Shown in pieces: positions 16,135-23,469 of a stretch of DNA of 59,779 nt. Numbering within the stretch: the first letter of the stretch is position 1; the number at the start of each line of letters is the position of its first letter. Both the position numbers and the translations under genes were made by a program. Origin of the DNA: Clostridia bacterium (GTDB lineage Bacteria; Bacillota; Clostridia; Christensenellales; Aristaeellaceae); the NCBI GenBank assembly GCA_017429265.1, contig JAFRPG010000048.1, positions 1 through 59,779 of the forward strand, given 5' to 3'. The notes below the pieces were generated by a model. It was not told the DNA's origin. It saw only the letters and a list, made by a program, of their open reading frames with translations, and did no database searches.

Positions 16135-17640
16135 TCACTTGAATTCCTTTTCGCCGGCCATCAGGTCTTCCATGGCGATGACGACGCAGCCGCCCTCCAC
16201 CCGGAAGGCCAGGGGGATCGGATTGCAGCCGCCCGCCAGGCCGATGGTATTGGTGTTCATCACCACGTCGCAGCGCTTGCAGACCACGGTGTCGCCCCGC
16301 TGGTAGTACCCCGCGCTTCCGCAGACGTCGCAGGCGTCCAGACCCACGCCGTAGGCCGCGGAGTTGGGCTTGCGGATCACGATCCAGCGCACCCGGGGCG
16401 CCTTGTTCGGGGAACCCGAGCGATTCATCTCGAAGGCGTGGAGGTTGTAGTCGTCCACCTGATTCACCGGGATGCGCACCTCGATCCGGGAAGCGTCGTA
16501 GTCCTTCACGTCGGTCGCGCTGATCTCGTGCTCCGCGCCGTTTTCATCGGTATAGATGATGCTGTAGGTCTCGCCCTCCGGCACGGGCGGCGGACGGTTG
16601 CAGATCTCGTAGACCACGGTCAGGCACAGCATGACGCAGACCAGCGAGACCAGCACGATGGCGGACCAGCGGCGGTTGTGGCGGTTGTCGGAGCGGAGAC
16701 GGCGCTTCTGGGCCGCGTTCCTCCAGATGTCCCGCAGGCGCAGGCTCCGCAGGAACAGTACCGCGGGCGGGATCATGGCCATCACGGCGCAGAGCAGCAG
16801 CATGAGGACACCGTTCTCCAGGTAGCCGCCCCTGGCGTGATTGCCGGCCATGTACCATTTCCAGCCGGGGAAGAGGGGACCGCCGGCGCTGGCGTTGTTC
16901 CGGACCGTGAACTTGAGGAAGGTCTCCGCGTTCAGGGACGGAAGCAGTTCCGGGATCCAGCCCGGCCGGGTTTTCACGGTCCACTGCTGCAGGACCATGC
17001 CGTAGAGCAGGAAGAAGAGGAAGAAGGTCATCAGGGCCGCGGTCAGGCGCAGCACCCAGTGCCCGCTGCATTGCCGGTTGCCTTCTGTGTCGTTCCACAG
17101 CACACGGTCCTCGCTCAGGCGCATGCAGCACTTGTAGAGGAAGCGCACATAGACCGCCAGCAGGATCAGCCCGATCAGCCAGCCGGCCAGCCGCAGCAGA
17201 AACACATCGGAGAGGATCCCGTTGTCTCCCATCTCGAAATCCCGGGGCGACCAGATCACGGACCAGGCCTTGTAGGCCAGCAGGTCCGCCGACAGCAGGC
17301 CCGACAGGACGCTCACGGCGAGCTTGCCGGCTTTGGACCCTTTCTCCCGGGAGAAGACGGCGATCAGGACGTGCAGGGGAATGAGGATGCCCATGGCGAT
17401 ATACCACAGGATCAGATTGATCTGCGTGTCCGGGACGGCTTTCCTGTCCGGGAAAAAGACAGCCGGGAATTCATGGGTGACGGCCCGGAGCAGCGCCAGG
17501 GTCAGGCCCAGGCCGATCCCGGACAGCATGATGATTCTCCCCGTTTTGCCCGAATTGGTTTTGGCGAGGGCAAACAGCACGGTGATCACCGTCACCGTGA
17601 TGAACAGGGCCTCGGGTACCTTATACATGTGCAGCAGCAC
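16135..17640 (-). CDS. DUF2318 membrane protein of FTR1-P19 iron uptake
   Basis: The protein has about nine membrane helices and a C-terminal DUF2318 domain. That domain carries the metal motif CDVCGSAGYY, then CKRCDVVMN and TIGLAGGCNPIPL, proposed to bind iron-sulfur or other metal centres outside the membrane. The homolog in Campylobacter lies in the FTR1/P19 locus (Cj1658-Cj1663 region). I chose GTG at 17640 because GGAGGGG is 6 nt upstream; an ATG 30 nt further up lacks such a site. This gives 501 residues. It likely relays electrons or metal between P19, the permeases and FTR1. Confidence 0.88.
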   Translation of the reverse strand: MLLHMYKVPEALFITVTVITVLFALAKTNSGKTGRIIMLSGIGLGLTLALLRAVTHEFPAVFFPDRKAVPDTQINLILWYIAMGILIPLHVLIAVFSREKGSKAGKLAVSVLSGLLSADLLAYKAWSVIWSPRDFEMGDNGILSDVFLLRLAGWLIGLILLAVYVRFLYKCCMRLSEDRVLWNDTEGNRQCSGHWVLRLTAALMTFFLFFLLYGMVLQQWTVKTRPGWIPELLPSLNAETFLKFTVRNNASAGGPLFPGWKWYMAGNHARGGYLENGVLMLLLCAVMAMIPPAVLFLRSLRLRDIWRNAAQKRRLRSDNRHNRRWSAIVLVSLVCVMLCLTVVYEICNRPPPVPEGETYSIIYTDENGAEHEISATDVKDYDASRIEVRIPVNQVDDYNLHAFEMNRSGSPNKAPRVRWIVIRKPNSAAYGVGLDACDVCGSAGYYQRGDTVVCKRCDVVMNTNTIGLAGGCNPIPLAFRVEGGCVVIAMEDLMAGEKEFK

Positions 17641-17750
17641 GGCAAACCCCTCCGATGAACACGGTTTCACAGAGCGAACAACAGCCGGCGCGAATCTCCC
17701 CCGCGGAGAAACGCGCCGGCGCAGGATGAGAACAGGTCAGGAGAGGCGGA

Positions 17751-18305
17751 TCACCACTCCTGCACGAAATACTCCCAGCCCTCGAAAGTCACTTCGATCG
17801 GTTCGGCCCAGAAGCGGCCTTCCACACCGGTCTCGGGGTCCACGTGGAGCAGGTAGCCGTTCTCGGCGGGGCTGTGGATGGTCAGCACGAGGCTGTAGAC
17901 GCCGTCCACGTCCAGCTTGATGTTGGCGCCGTAGTGGGGGCCGTCGGAGGCCGCCATGGGCATGAAGGTACCTTCGGAGTACACATTGCCGTCCGCATCC
18001 ACGACCTTGTAGTCGATGGTCAGGTAGGGGATCCAGTCACCGGCGCCGTAGCCGAGGTTGTTCTCGTTGGCGGAGATGTCGGCCTCAATGTGGATGTTGG
18101 ATTCCTCGACGGTGAGGCCGGCCTCGGAGGCGGGCTCCATCACGACGGGCTGGAAATACACGGCGGCGATATGGATGATGCCGTCAGGACCAACATCCTG
18201 CTCTTCACCGATGGGGAATTCTTCAAAACCGGCTTCGTCTTCCGCATACGCGGCGACGGCGAACAGCATCATGGCAGCCAGCAGCAGGGCAAAAAGTTTC
18301 TTCAT
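17751..18305 (-). CDS. P19/Tp34-type periplasmic iron-transport protein
   Basis: The 184-residue protein has a signal peptide ending near AAYAED (residue 22) and no lipobox. The rest matches the iron transport P19/Tp34 family: FEEFPIGEEQ, VAAVYFQPVVMEP-type segments (here HIAAVYFQPVVMEP), SNIHIEADISANENN, WIPYLTIDYKV, GPHYGANIKL and YLLHVDPETG. The conserved His and Met residues form the copper/iron site of P19. It is expected to bind ferric iron with copper outside the membrane and hand it to FTR1. AGGAGGAAAT precedes the start. The 102-nt gap to the FTR1 gene shows no terminator. Confidence 0.9.
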   Translation of the reverse strand: MKKLFALLLAAMMLFAVAAYAEDEAGFEEFPIGEEQDVGPDGIIHIAAVYFQPVVMEPASEAGLTVEESNIHIEADISANENNLGYGAGDWIPYLTIDYKVVDADGNVYSEGTFMPMAASDGPHYGANIKLDVDGVYSLVLTIHSPAENGYLLHVDPETGVEGRFWAEPIEVTFEGWEYFVQEW

Positions 18306-18407
18306 CAGGGATTTCCTCCTTTTCTTTGATGGGGAGTACCGAAAACCATAGGGTGTATGCTCACGGGCGGAACCACAGCGGGGTCGTGGACGCCCGAAGG
18401 GCGCGGA

Positions 18408-20219
18408 TCAGGCCTTATGGGCCGCCAGTTTTTCCTCATACTCCTTCCGCTGGGCGGTGAGCTTGCCGCGGTAATGGGCCATGAGGAAGGTGACGATCAG
18501 GATGACGGTCAGGATCAGCTGCGGCACCAGGGTCTCGAGGTACGGATAGATGCCCAGCACCTGCACCACGTCGTTCTCGGGTACGCCGGCCACGCGGTTC
18601 ACCAGCTCGAAGGCGCCGCCTTCGGCCAGTTCCTTGATGCCGGAGCCCAGGAAGGCCACGCACATGACAGCCATGAGGATCGAGGTGGCGGTGAAGAACA
18701 CCTTGATCGGCAGCTTGACGGACAGCTTCGTGATAGCCAGGTAGACGAAGACCAGCAGCACACAGCCCGCCAGGAAGCCCCAGATCACCATGTTGACGTG
18801 AGAGGCGTCATCGCCGAAGAGCATGGGCTGGTAGAACAGGACCACTTCCGCACCTTCCCGGAAGACCGAGAGGAAGGCGGTAAAGGCCAGAGTGAAGGCG
18901 GAGCGCTTCTCGACGCCGGCCTGGACCTTCCGGTCGATGTACCCCGTCCAGGCCGCGGCCTCGGACTTGGAGATCATCCAGTTGGAGACATAGAAGAGCA
19001 CGCACACGGCGATCAGAGCGGTGATGCCCTCGATCAGCTCCTGCGCCATGCCGCCGGCCACGGCGGCCTGCTTGATGAAGTACAGGGCCACCGCGGCGGC
19101 AAAGCTGGCGACGATGCCGGCCAGCGCGCCGATGTAGACGTGCTTCAGGCTGCGCTGATTGCCACTCTTGACGAGATATGCAATGATGGCGGCGATGACC
19201 AGGATGGCCTCCAGACCTTCCCGGACGATGATGCCGAAGGCCCCCCAGAAGTTGCCCCATCTGACGAGTTCGGCCGTGTTTTCGGCCGGAGGCGTCTCTG
19301 CGGCGGTCTCAGCCGGCTCCGCGGCAGCCGGGGGCTCCAGCTCATCGATGCGGGCAGCCGCGTTCTTCGTGACTTTCTTCAGCGTGTTGCGGGCGGTTTT
19401 CCAGGGGTTGGACTTGAACTTGCCGGTCTCCAGCGCGTCTTCGGGGACATTGCGCAGGGCGGTGAAGGCCGCGTCCACGGCCAGCCGGTCTTCGGTGCCC
19501 AGGGCCGTGTAGATCTTGCGGCTGAACCCGGAGTCCTCATAGACCGAGAAGTACGCGGTGTCGATGTTGTCGATGGCGGCGCCGTAATCGCGGCCGTTGT
19601 AGGCTTCCTCCGCCGTGTCGATCAGGGAGAAGACGGTCTCGGCGGCTTCGGTCCAGGACTTGTAGCGGCTGCCTGCGTTCTCTCCGGCCAGGGCGGCCCA
19701 GGGATCCGTCTCGGTCCGGACGCCGTTCTGCCAGTAGCTGACAGCTGTCTGCGGCTGCGGCGGTTCCGTCTTTGCGGCCAGCTTGTTGGCGTCCTCGCGG
19801 ATCATGGCCTTGAGCTTGTTCAGCTCCGTGCGGACGGCCTTCTGCGTGTCCTCGCCGAGATCGGTGTTCTTCACGGCCCGCTTGCAGGTGGTGAATTCGA
19901 GTTCCACGGCGTTCTTGCGCGGCCCGGACACATAGGTCATGGTCTGGCGCTCGAAGCCCGTCGTCTCGTAAACGCAGAAGTAGGCGTTGTTGACGCAGTC
20001 GTATGCGCTGCCGGTATCTCCCGCGAGATAATACTCGAAGGCCTGATCCAGGAATTCGTCGATGCGGTCGGCAGCCGAGCCCCAGCGGTTGTTCGCGATG
20101 TCGTACCGCTCGTCGTCCACAAAGTTATACCGGCCTGCGGCCATCGCTCCGACGGGCAGCATGGCCATCAGCGCTACAAGAACGGATGCCAGCGCAATGG
20201 CAAACCGTCTGATTCTCAT
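18408..20219 (-). CDS. FTR1-type high-affinity iron permease with duplicated N-terminal domain
   Basis: The 603-residue protein has a signal peptide (about residues 1-28), a long external region and a C-terminal seven-helix FTR1 domain. Both iron-binding REGLE-type motifs are present: REGLE at 333-337 and REGAE at 454-458. The external region holds two copies of one domain: AYFCVYETTGFERQ (79-92) and AYFSVYEDSGFSRK (222-235) sit at the same place in units of about 70 residues. A Pro/Ala/Glu linker (295-315) joins them to the permease. FTR1 imports ferric iron, here with P19 and DUF2318 partners. A TTAG-N6-CTAA operator lies 57 nt upstream, so iron repression is likely. Confidence 0.92.
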   Translation of the reverse strand: MRIRRFAIALASVLVALMAMLPVGAMAAGRYNFVDDERYDIANNRWGSAADRIDEFLDQAFEYYLAGDTGSAYDCVNNAYFCVYETTGFERQTMTYVSGPRKNAVELEFTTCKRAVKNTDLGEDTQKAVRTELNKLKAMIREDANKLAAKTEPPQPQTAVSYWQNGVRTETDPWAALAGENAGSRYKSWTEAAETVFSLIDTAEEAYNGRDYGAAIDNIDTAYFSVYEDSGFSRKIYTALGTEDRLAVDAAFTALRNVPEDALETGKFKSNPWKTARNTLKKVTKNAAARIDELEPPAAAEPAETAAETPPAENTAELVRWGNFWGAFGIIVREGLEAILVIAAIIAYLVKSGNQRSLKHVYIGALAGIVASFAAAVALYFIKQAAVAGGMAQELIEGITALIAVCVLFYVSNWMISKSEAAAWTGYIDRKVQAGVEKRSAFTLAFTAFLSVFREGAEVVLFYQPMLFGDDASHVNMVIWGFLAGCVLLVFVYLAITKLSVKLPIKVFFTATSILMAVMCVAFLGSGIKELAEGGAFELVNRVAGVPENDVVQVLGIYPYLETLVPQLILTVILIVTFLMAHYRGKLTAQRKEYEEKLAAHKA

Positions 20220-20275
20220 ACTTTGTCTTCCTTTCTGTGCATACGCGGTGAGTGCTTTCCTGCGGTCGGATCAGC

Positions 20276-20309
20276 GTTAGTTAAATCTAACCGCAGTGCT
20301 ATGATAGCA
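20276..20309 (-). promoter_or_regulatory. FTR1 operon promoter and operator
   Basis: On the minus strand an extended -10 element TGCTATCAT (20309-20301) is followed by GTTAGATTTAACTAAC (20291-20276). The latter is a TTAG-N6-CTAA palindrome just downstream of the expected start site. No good -35 is visible, as often with extended -10 promoters. Confidence 0.65.
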
Positions 20310-20391
20310 CATTCAACCCGTGACCGCTATCCTGATATTGACCAGTTTGCGTCCACTAATGTCTTGATATTGACTTTTCAAAAACTGAGTG

Positions 20392-20445
20392 TTGGCATAT
20401 AAGTTAGTTTATGCTAATATATGCAATGAGGTTAGCCTGCTCTAA
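20392..20445 (+). promoter_or_regulatory. Regulator-gene promoter with two operators
   Basis: TTGGCA (20392-20397) and TAATAT (20415-20420) are 17 nt apart. TTAG-TTTATG-CTAA (20404-20417) lies between and over these elements, and TTAG-CCTGCT-CTAA (20432-20445) follows the start site. Two such sites in front of a DtxR-family gene point to autoregulation. The 20310-20391 stretch between the divergent promoters is AT-rich with no gene. Confidence 0.65.
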
Positions 20446-20481
20446 TTACCGTTCAGGGTCGGGACCGGAGGTGTGTCACGC

Positions 20482-20850
20482 TTGAAAGCAAGGCAAGGCA
20501 GTCAGAATGATCTGGTAAAGGATGCGCGATCCTATCTGGAAGCACACAGCGCGGAGAAGTTTTCGCTGCAGACGATGGCCGGTGCACTGTTCGTCAACGG
20601 AAGCTACCTCCTCCGGACATTCAGGCATCACACCGGCATGACGCTGCTGCACTGCCATCACCTGATCCGCTGCGAAAAGGCCGGAGAGCTGCTGACCCGG
20701 ACCGATCAAAGCGTCTCTGAGATCGGCGAGGCCGTAGGATATGTCTCTTCCTCCCATTTCACGCATGTTTTCAAGATCATGATGGGCTGCACGCCCAGCG
20801 AATACCGCCGGCTTCATGGCGGTGAGGAAAAGGAGGGGGAGGAACCGTGA
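20482..20850 (+). CDS. AraC-type HTH regulator lacking a sensor domain
   Basis: The 122-residue product is little more than an AraC-type DNA-binding domain. The first helix-turn-helix is FSLQTMAGALFVNGSYLLRTF, shifted by the TGMTLLHCHHLIRCEKAGELL linker to the second, SVSEIGEAVGYVSSSHFTHVF, with the family ending GCTPSEYRR. There is no ligand-binding domain. I prefer TTG 20482, 10 nt after GGAGG; GTG 20473 is only 1 nt from that site. It overlaps the next gene as GTGA, so the two regulators are made together. It probably acts with the DtxR-like protein on the divergent FTR1 operon. Confidence 0.82.
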   Translation: MKARQGSQNDLVKDARSYLEAHSAEKFSLQTMAGALFVNGSYLLRTFRHHTGMTLLHCHHLIRCEKAGELLTRTDQSVSEIGEAVGYVSSSHFTHVFKIMMGCTPSEYRRLHGGEEKEGEEP

Positions 20851-21215
20851 AGAGCTCTCTGGACCGTTACCTCTATGCGATCCGGATGCTGAAGGAGCGG
20901 TATCACTGCGTCCGGGCTGTGGATGCGGCGCATTTTCTGGGGTTTTCCAAGGCCTCTGTCAGCATCGCCCTGCGGCAGATGCGGGAGCAGGGCCTGATCG
21001 AGGTGGAGCCGGACGGCAATATATGCTTCACCGCGGAAGGCAAAAAGCGCGCCGATCATCTGACCGCGCGCGTGGTGTTCTTTCATCAGGTACTCACCGG
21101 CGCCGGGGTGGAACCGTCCCTGGCCCTGAAGGACGCCGTTTCCTTCAGCTGGGAGATGAGCGAGGCGTCCTACGAAGCCTTCCGGAAACTGGCTGCCGCA
21201 TCTGCTGAAACATAA
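20847..21215 (+). CDS. DtxR/MntR-family repressor with a degenerate metal site
   Basis: The 122-residue protein has the N-terminal winged helix of the DtxR family: YLYAIRMLKER, VDAAHFLGFSKASVSIALRQ as recognition region, and FTAEGKKRA, then a dimerisation helix pair. By eye, the usual ligand stretch (C-x-x-E-H in DtxR-like, E-x-x-E-H in MntR) reads AVSFSWEMS here, so the Cys/Glu, Glu and His positions are Val, Ser and Trp. The His of ERHQ is also lost. Only an N-terminal Asp5 remains. It may be metal-independent or respond to another signal. GTG overlaps the upstream stop. The TTAG-N6-CTAA sites in the window are plausible targets. Confidence 0.82.
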   Translation: MKSSLDRYLYAIRMLKERYHCVRAVDAAHFLGFSKASVSIALRQMREQGLIEVEPDGNICFTAEGKKRADHLTARVVFFHQVLTGAGVEPSLALKDAVSFSWEMSEASYEAFRKLAAASAET

Positions 21216-21273
21216 GGGAATGCCTCTGTGCGTCATGATACTAAAGCCCCGGAAACGGGTCCAAAGAGATCAT

Positions 21274-21316
21274 GGAAAAAAAGAGCAGCTGCTGTCCTCA
21301 GGCTTTGCAGGTGCTC
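21274..21316 (-). terminator. Terminator-like hairpin beside a decayed tRNA
   Basis: GAGCAGCTGC (21283-21292) pairs with GCAGGTGCTC (21307-21316) with one mismatch. On the minus strand seven T residues follow. The arrangement copies the hairpin downstream of tRNA-Met at 26467-26511. Confidence 0.65.
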
Positions 21317-21324
21317 ATTCTTTC

Positions 21325-21385
21325 GTTGGATGGGTCGGACACGAACCGGTGACACTCCGGTATGCATCGTATCACCAGAATCCGA
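21325..21385 (-). pseudogene. Decayed tRNA-Met-like remnant
   Basis: The minus strand reads ATACCGGAGTGTCAC then CGGTTCG, nearly the same as the anticodon-stem to T-arm part of the intact tRNA-Met (ATACCCGGAGTGTCAC then TGGTTCG). The T-arm can still pair. The 5' half, D-arm and acceptor stem are not recognisable. A terminator-like hairpin follows at the same distance as for the intact gene. Besides these, 21216-21515 holds no gene. Confidence 0.6.
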
Positions 21386-21450
21386 TGACTGAAGAATAAC
21401 GAACCGCGCGCATCCCGGGCAACGGAGGGATCGTCCCGGAAAGACACGGG

Positions 21451-21495
21451 AAAAGGCAGGGAGCGGCCGGAAGGCTGCTGTTCCCTGCCGCTTTT
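21451..21495. terminator. Bidirectional terminator between regulator and zinc operons
   Basis: GGCAGGGA (21455-21462) pairs with TCCCTGCC (21482-21489), with a further GC-rich inner stem. TTTT runs follow on both strands (GCTTTT on plus; CCTTTT on minus), fitting convergent transcription. Confidence 0.8.
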
Positions 21496-21515
21496 CATGA
21501 CCGCTTCCGTCCCCG

Positions 21516-21959
21516 TCAGGCGCCCTTTTCCCATTCAACATCCGCATCGACCAGATGAAGGTAATGCAAACCGTTTTCCTCGTAGATCTCCAGCCGCCCG
21601 GTGACAAGGATCGTGGAACCTTCCGCCGGGTATTCGTCCGGCCACCGATGCTCGCCGGCCCAGATGAATTCGATTCCCTGCGCACAGCAGGCTGTGGCGT
21701 CCGGAATGATGCAGGCGTGGTAGACAACGCCTGCCGACGTGTCGTTGAAACACGTGTACAGTCCGGAGAGACGGATCATTTTGCCAAGGTAGGGATCCGG
21801 GTCCACCATCATGTTGTAGACCTGGGCATAAACCATGGTTCCGCTCATGGCGGAGAGATCCAGGTCCACGGTCTGCGGCTGTTCAGCCTGTGCCGGGATC
21901 AAAAGGCCCGTTATCAGGACGGCAATGCAGAACATACAGAACATGGCTTTTCTTTTCAT
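21516..21959 (-). CDS. Secreted protein with CC motif, zinc-operon paralog 1
   Basis: I do not recognise a named family. The 147-residue protein has a signal peptide (about 1-25, ending PAQAEQ) and a compact domain with VYAQVYNMMVDPDPYLGKMIRLSG, an OB-fold-like pattern, then IIPDATACCAQGIEFI and a final VDADVEWEK. The next gene is a paralog with the same plan (STGCCELAMMFI, FADAEIEW). The adjacent cysteines and operon position after znuABC suggest zinc binding outside the membrane. It is the last gene before the bidirectional terminator. The cysteine pair may be a metal ligand or a disulfide site. Confidence 0.7.
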   Translation of the reverse strand: MKRKAMFCMFCIAVLITGLLIPAQAEQPQTVDLDLSAMSGTMVYAQVYNMMVDPDPYLGKMIRLSGLYTCFNDTSAGVVYHACIIPDATACCAQGIEFIWAGEHRWPDEYPAEGSTILVTGRLEIYEENGLHYLHLVDADVEWEKGA

Positions 21960-22028
21960 ATTGCGCTACCCCCTCGAATTCTTCCAATGTGCGGAATACC
22001 GGTTGCGAACGGTTGCGGGATGCCCTTT

Positions 22029-22436
22029 TTACCATTCGATCTCGGCGTCGGCAAACCGGCAGGGCATTTCCGGGTTGCTGCTGTCAACGGCCAGTTTTGC
22101 CGTGATCACGATGTCGCTGTACAGCGGCGGATAATCATCGGGATATTCAAGCGGCTGCGCCGGTATGAACATCATGGCCAGTTCGCAGCAGCCGGTGCTG
22201 TCACTGAATATGATTCTTGCGGTCCCCTTCGATTCGGAATAGTTAAATATGCCTTTGACACGGAAGGTCTTTCCGTCATAGCTCTCCGGCGCATTGCAGA
22301 CCTGTATCATCTGCGCATAGGTTATGCCGCGGTTGAAGGCAGTCAGATCCATGTCAACGGCTGTCTCGGCTTTTGCGATGCCGAGGGAAACGGAACACAG
22401 GACGACCGTGCATACCAGTACGATAAAGCGCTTCAC
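22029..22436 (-). CDS. Secreted protein with CC motif, zinc-operon paralog 2
   Basis: This 135-residue protein parallels the one at 21516-21959: a signal peptide (about 1-23, ending IAKAET), GITYAQMIQVCNAPESYDGK, a beta-rich KTFRVKGIFNY stretch and STGCCELAMMFIPAQ with the shared Cys-Cys pair. Identity by eye is modest but the order of blocks is the same, so they arose by duplication. The start is GTG with GGAGGAATCCCT in front. It follows znuB after a short vestigial frame. A role in zinc capture or delivery is inferred from the operon. Confidence 0.7.
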   Translation of the reverse strand: MKRFIVLVCTVVLCSVSLGIAKAETAVDMDLTAFNRGITYAQMIQVCNAPESYDGKTFRVKGIFNYSESKGTARIIFSDSTGCCELAMMFIPAQPLEYPDDYPPLYSDIVITAKLAVDSSNPEMPCRFADAEIEW

Positions 22437-22525
22437 AGGGATTCCTCCAATCTGACGGCTGACTCTGCCGATCCCGGGCCTTGAGCCGGAAAGGCAATGA
22501 AACAGAGCATGGTTATCCTTTTCAT
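22433..22525 (-). pseudogene. Vestigial 30-codon frame, probable remnant of a third paralog
   Basis: The start ATG overlaps the znuB stop as ATGA and begins MKRITMLCFIAF, much like the signal-peptide starts of the two following paralogs, but the frame loses hydrophobicity after about 12 codons and stops just inside the next gene. It could also be a translational coupling leader. Confidence 0.35.
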
Positions 22526-23469
22526 TTTGCGATGCCTCCCCGTATCCTTCCGATGACGGAGAAGATCAGAAAGCCGACGATGTCCACCGCCACGATGGTG
22601 GATCCCACCGGCGTACTGAACACGATGGATACCAGGATGCCCAGCAGCGCACAGGTGACGGAGAACACGGCAGAGCAGACCGTGACGCCGCGGAAGCTCC
22701 GGAAAACCCGCATCGCGCTCATGGCCGGGAAGATGATCAGGGCGGAGATCAGCAGGGAACCCACCAGATTCATGGCCAGCACGATGATGACCGCGATCAC
22801 CACGGCAATGAGCAGGTTGTACGCGTCCACCCCCGTGCCGCTGGCCCGGGCAAAGTCCTCGTCGAAAGTCACCGCGAAGATCTTGTTGTAAAAGAGGAAG
22901 AAGATGACCGCCACCACGGCTGAAAGGCTCACGCACAGCCATACCTCGGCCTGGGTTAGCGTCAGGATGGAGGTGGAGCCGAAGAGGGTACTGCACACAT
23001 CCCCGGAAAGATTGGTGGATGCGGAGAAGAGACTCAGCAGCATATAGCCCAGCGCCAGCGCGCCCACGGAGATCATGGCGATGGCGGCATCCCCCTTGAT
23101 GCGGGTGCGCTTTCCGCCCCGCAGCAGCAGGATGGCGCTCAGAGTGGTGGCCAGGAGGACAAACGGCATGCTGTTTGCGGAGAGGAAGGTGACGACCCCG
23201 GTGATGGCGCCGTGGATCCCCTCGTTCAGGATGGTCGGTCCTTTTGCCAGTTCCTTCACCACATCCTTCAGCAGCGGCTGCAGGACGCCCGCCACCGCCA
23301 TGGCGCCGAAGGCCACATGCGAGAGGCCGTCGCCGATGAAGGAGAAGCGCTTCAGCACCAAAGTGACGCCCAGCAGGGAGGAGCACAGCGCGATCAGCAC
23401 GCCGACGATCAGAGCATACTGGACGAAAGGGACTTTCAGGTACATTTCAATCGTCCGGAACATGGTCAT
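22522..23469 (-). CDS. znuB: Zinc/manganese ABC transporter permease (ZnuB type)
   Basis: The 315-residue protein has about eight membrane helices and the ABC-3 family hallmarks: KRFSFIGDGLSHVAFGAMA near residues 40-58, GDAAIAMISVGALALGYML, and NLVGSLLISALIIFPAMSA, the segment that meets the ATPase. It differs from most homologs by a longer loop between helices two and three (LLKDVVKELAKGPTILNEG). It forms the membrane channel for the zinc ABC importer with the adjacent ATPase and solute-binding protein. Its start overlaps the ATPase stop as ATGA. Zinc rather than manganese is favoured by the His-rich binding protein and the Zur-type regulator. Confidence 0.9.
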   Translation of the reverse strand: MTMFRTIEMYLKVPFVQYALIVGVLIALCSSLLGVTLVLKRFSFIGDGLSHVAFGAMAVAGVLQPLLKDVVKELAKGPTILNEGIHGAITGVVTFLSANSMPFVLLATTLSAILLLRGGKRTRIKGDAAIAMISVGALALGYMLLSLFSASTNLSGDVCSTLFGSTSILTLTQAEVWLCVSLSAVVAVIFFLFYNKIFAVTFDEDFARASGTGVDAYNLLIAVVIAVIIVLAMNLVGSLLISALIIFPAMSAMRVFRSFRGVTVCSAVFSVTCALLGILVSIVFSTPVGSTIVAVDIVGFLIFSVIGRIRGGIAK

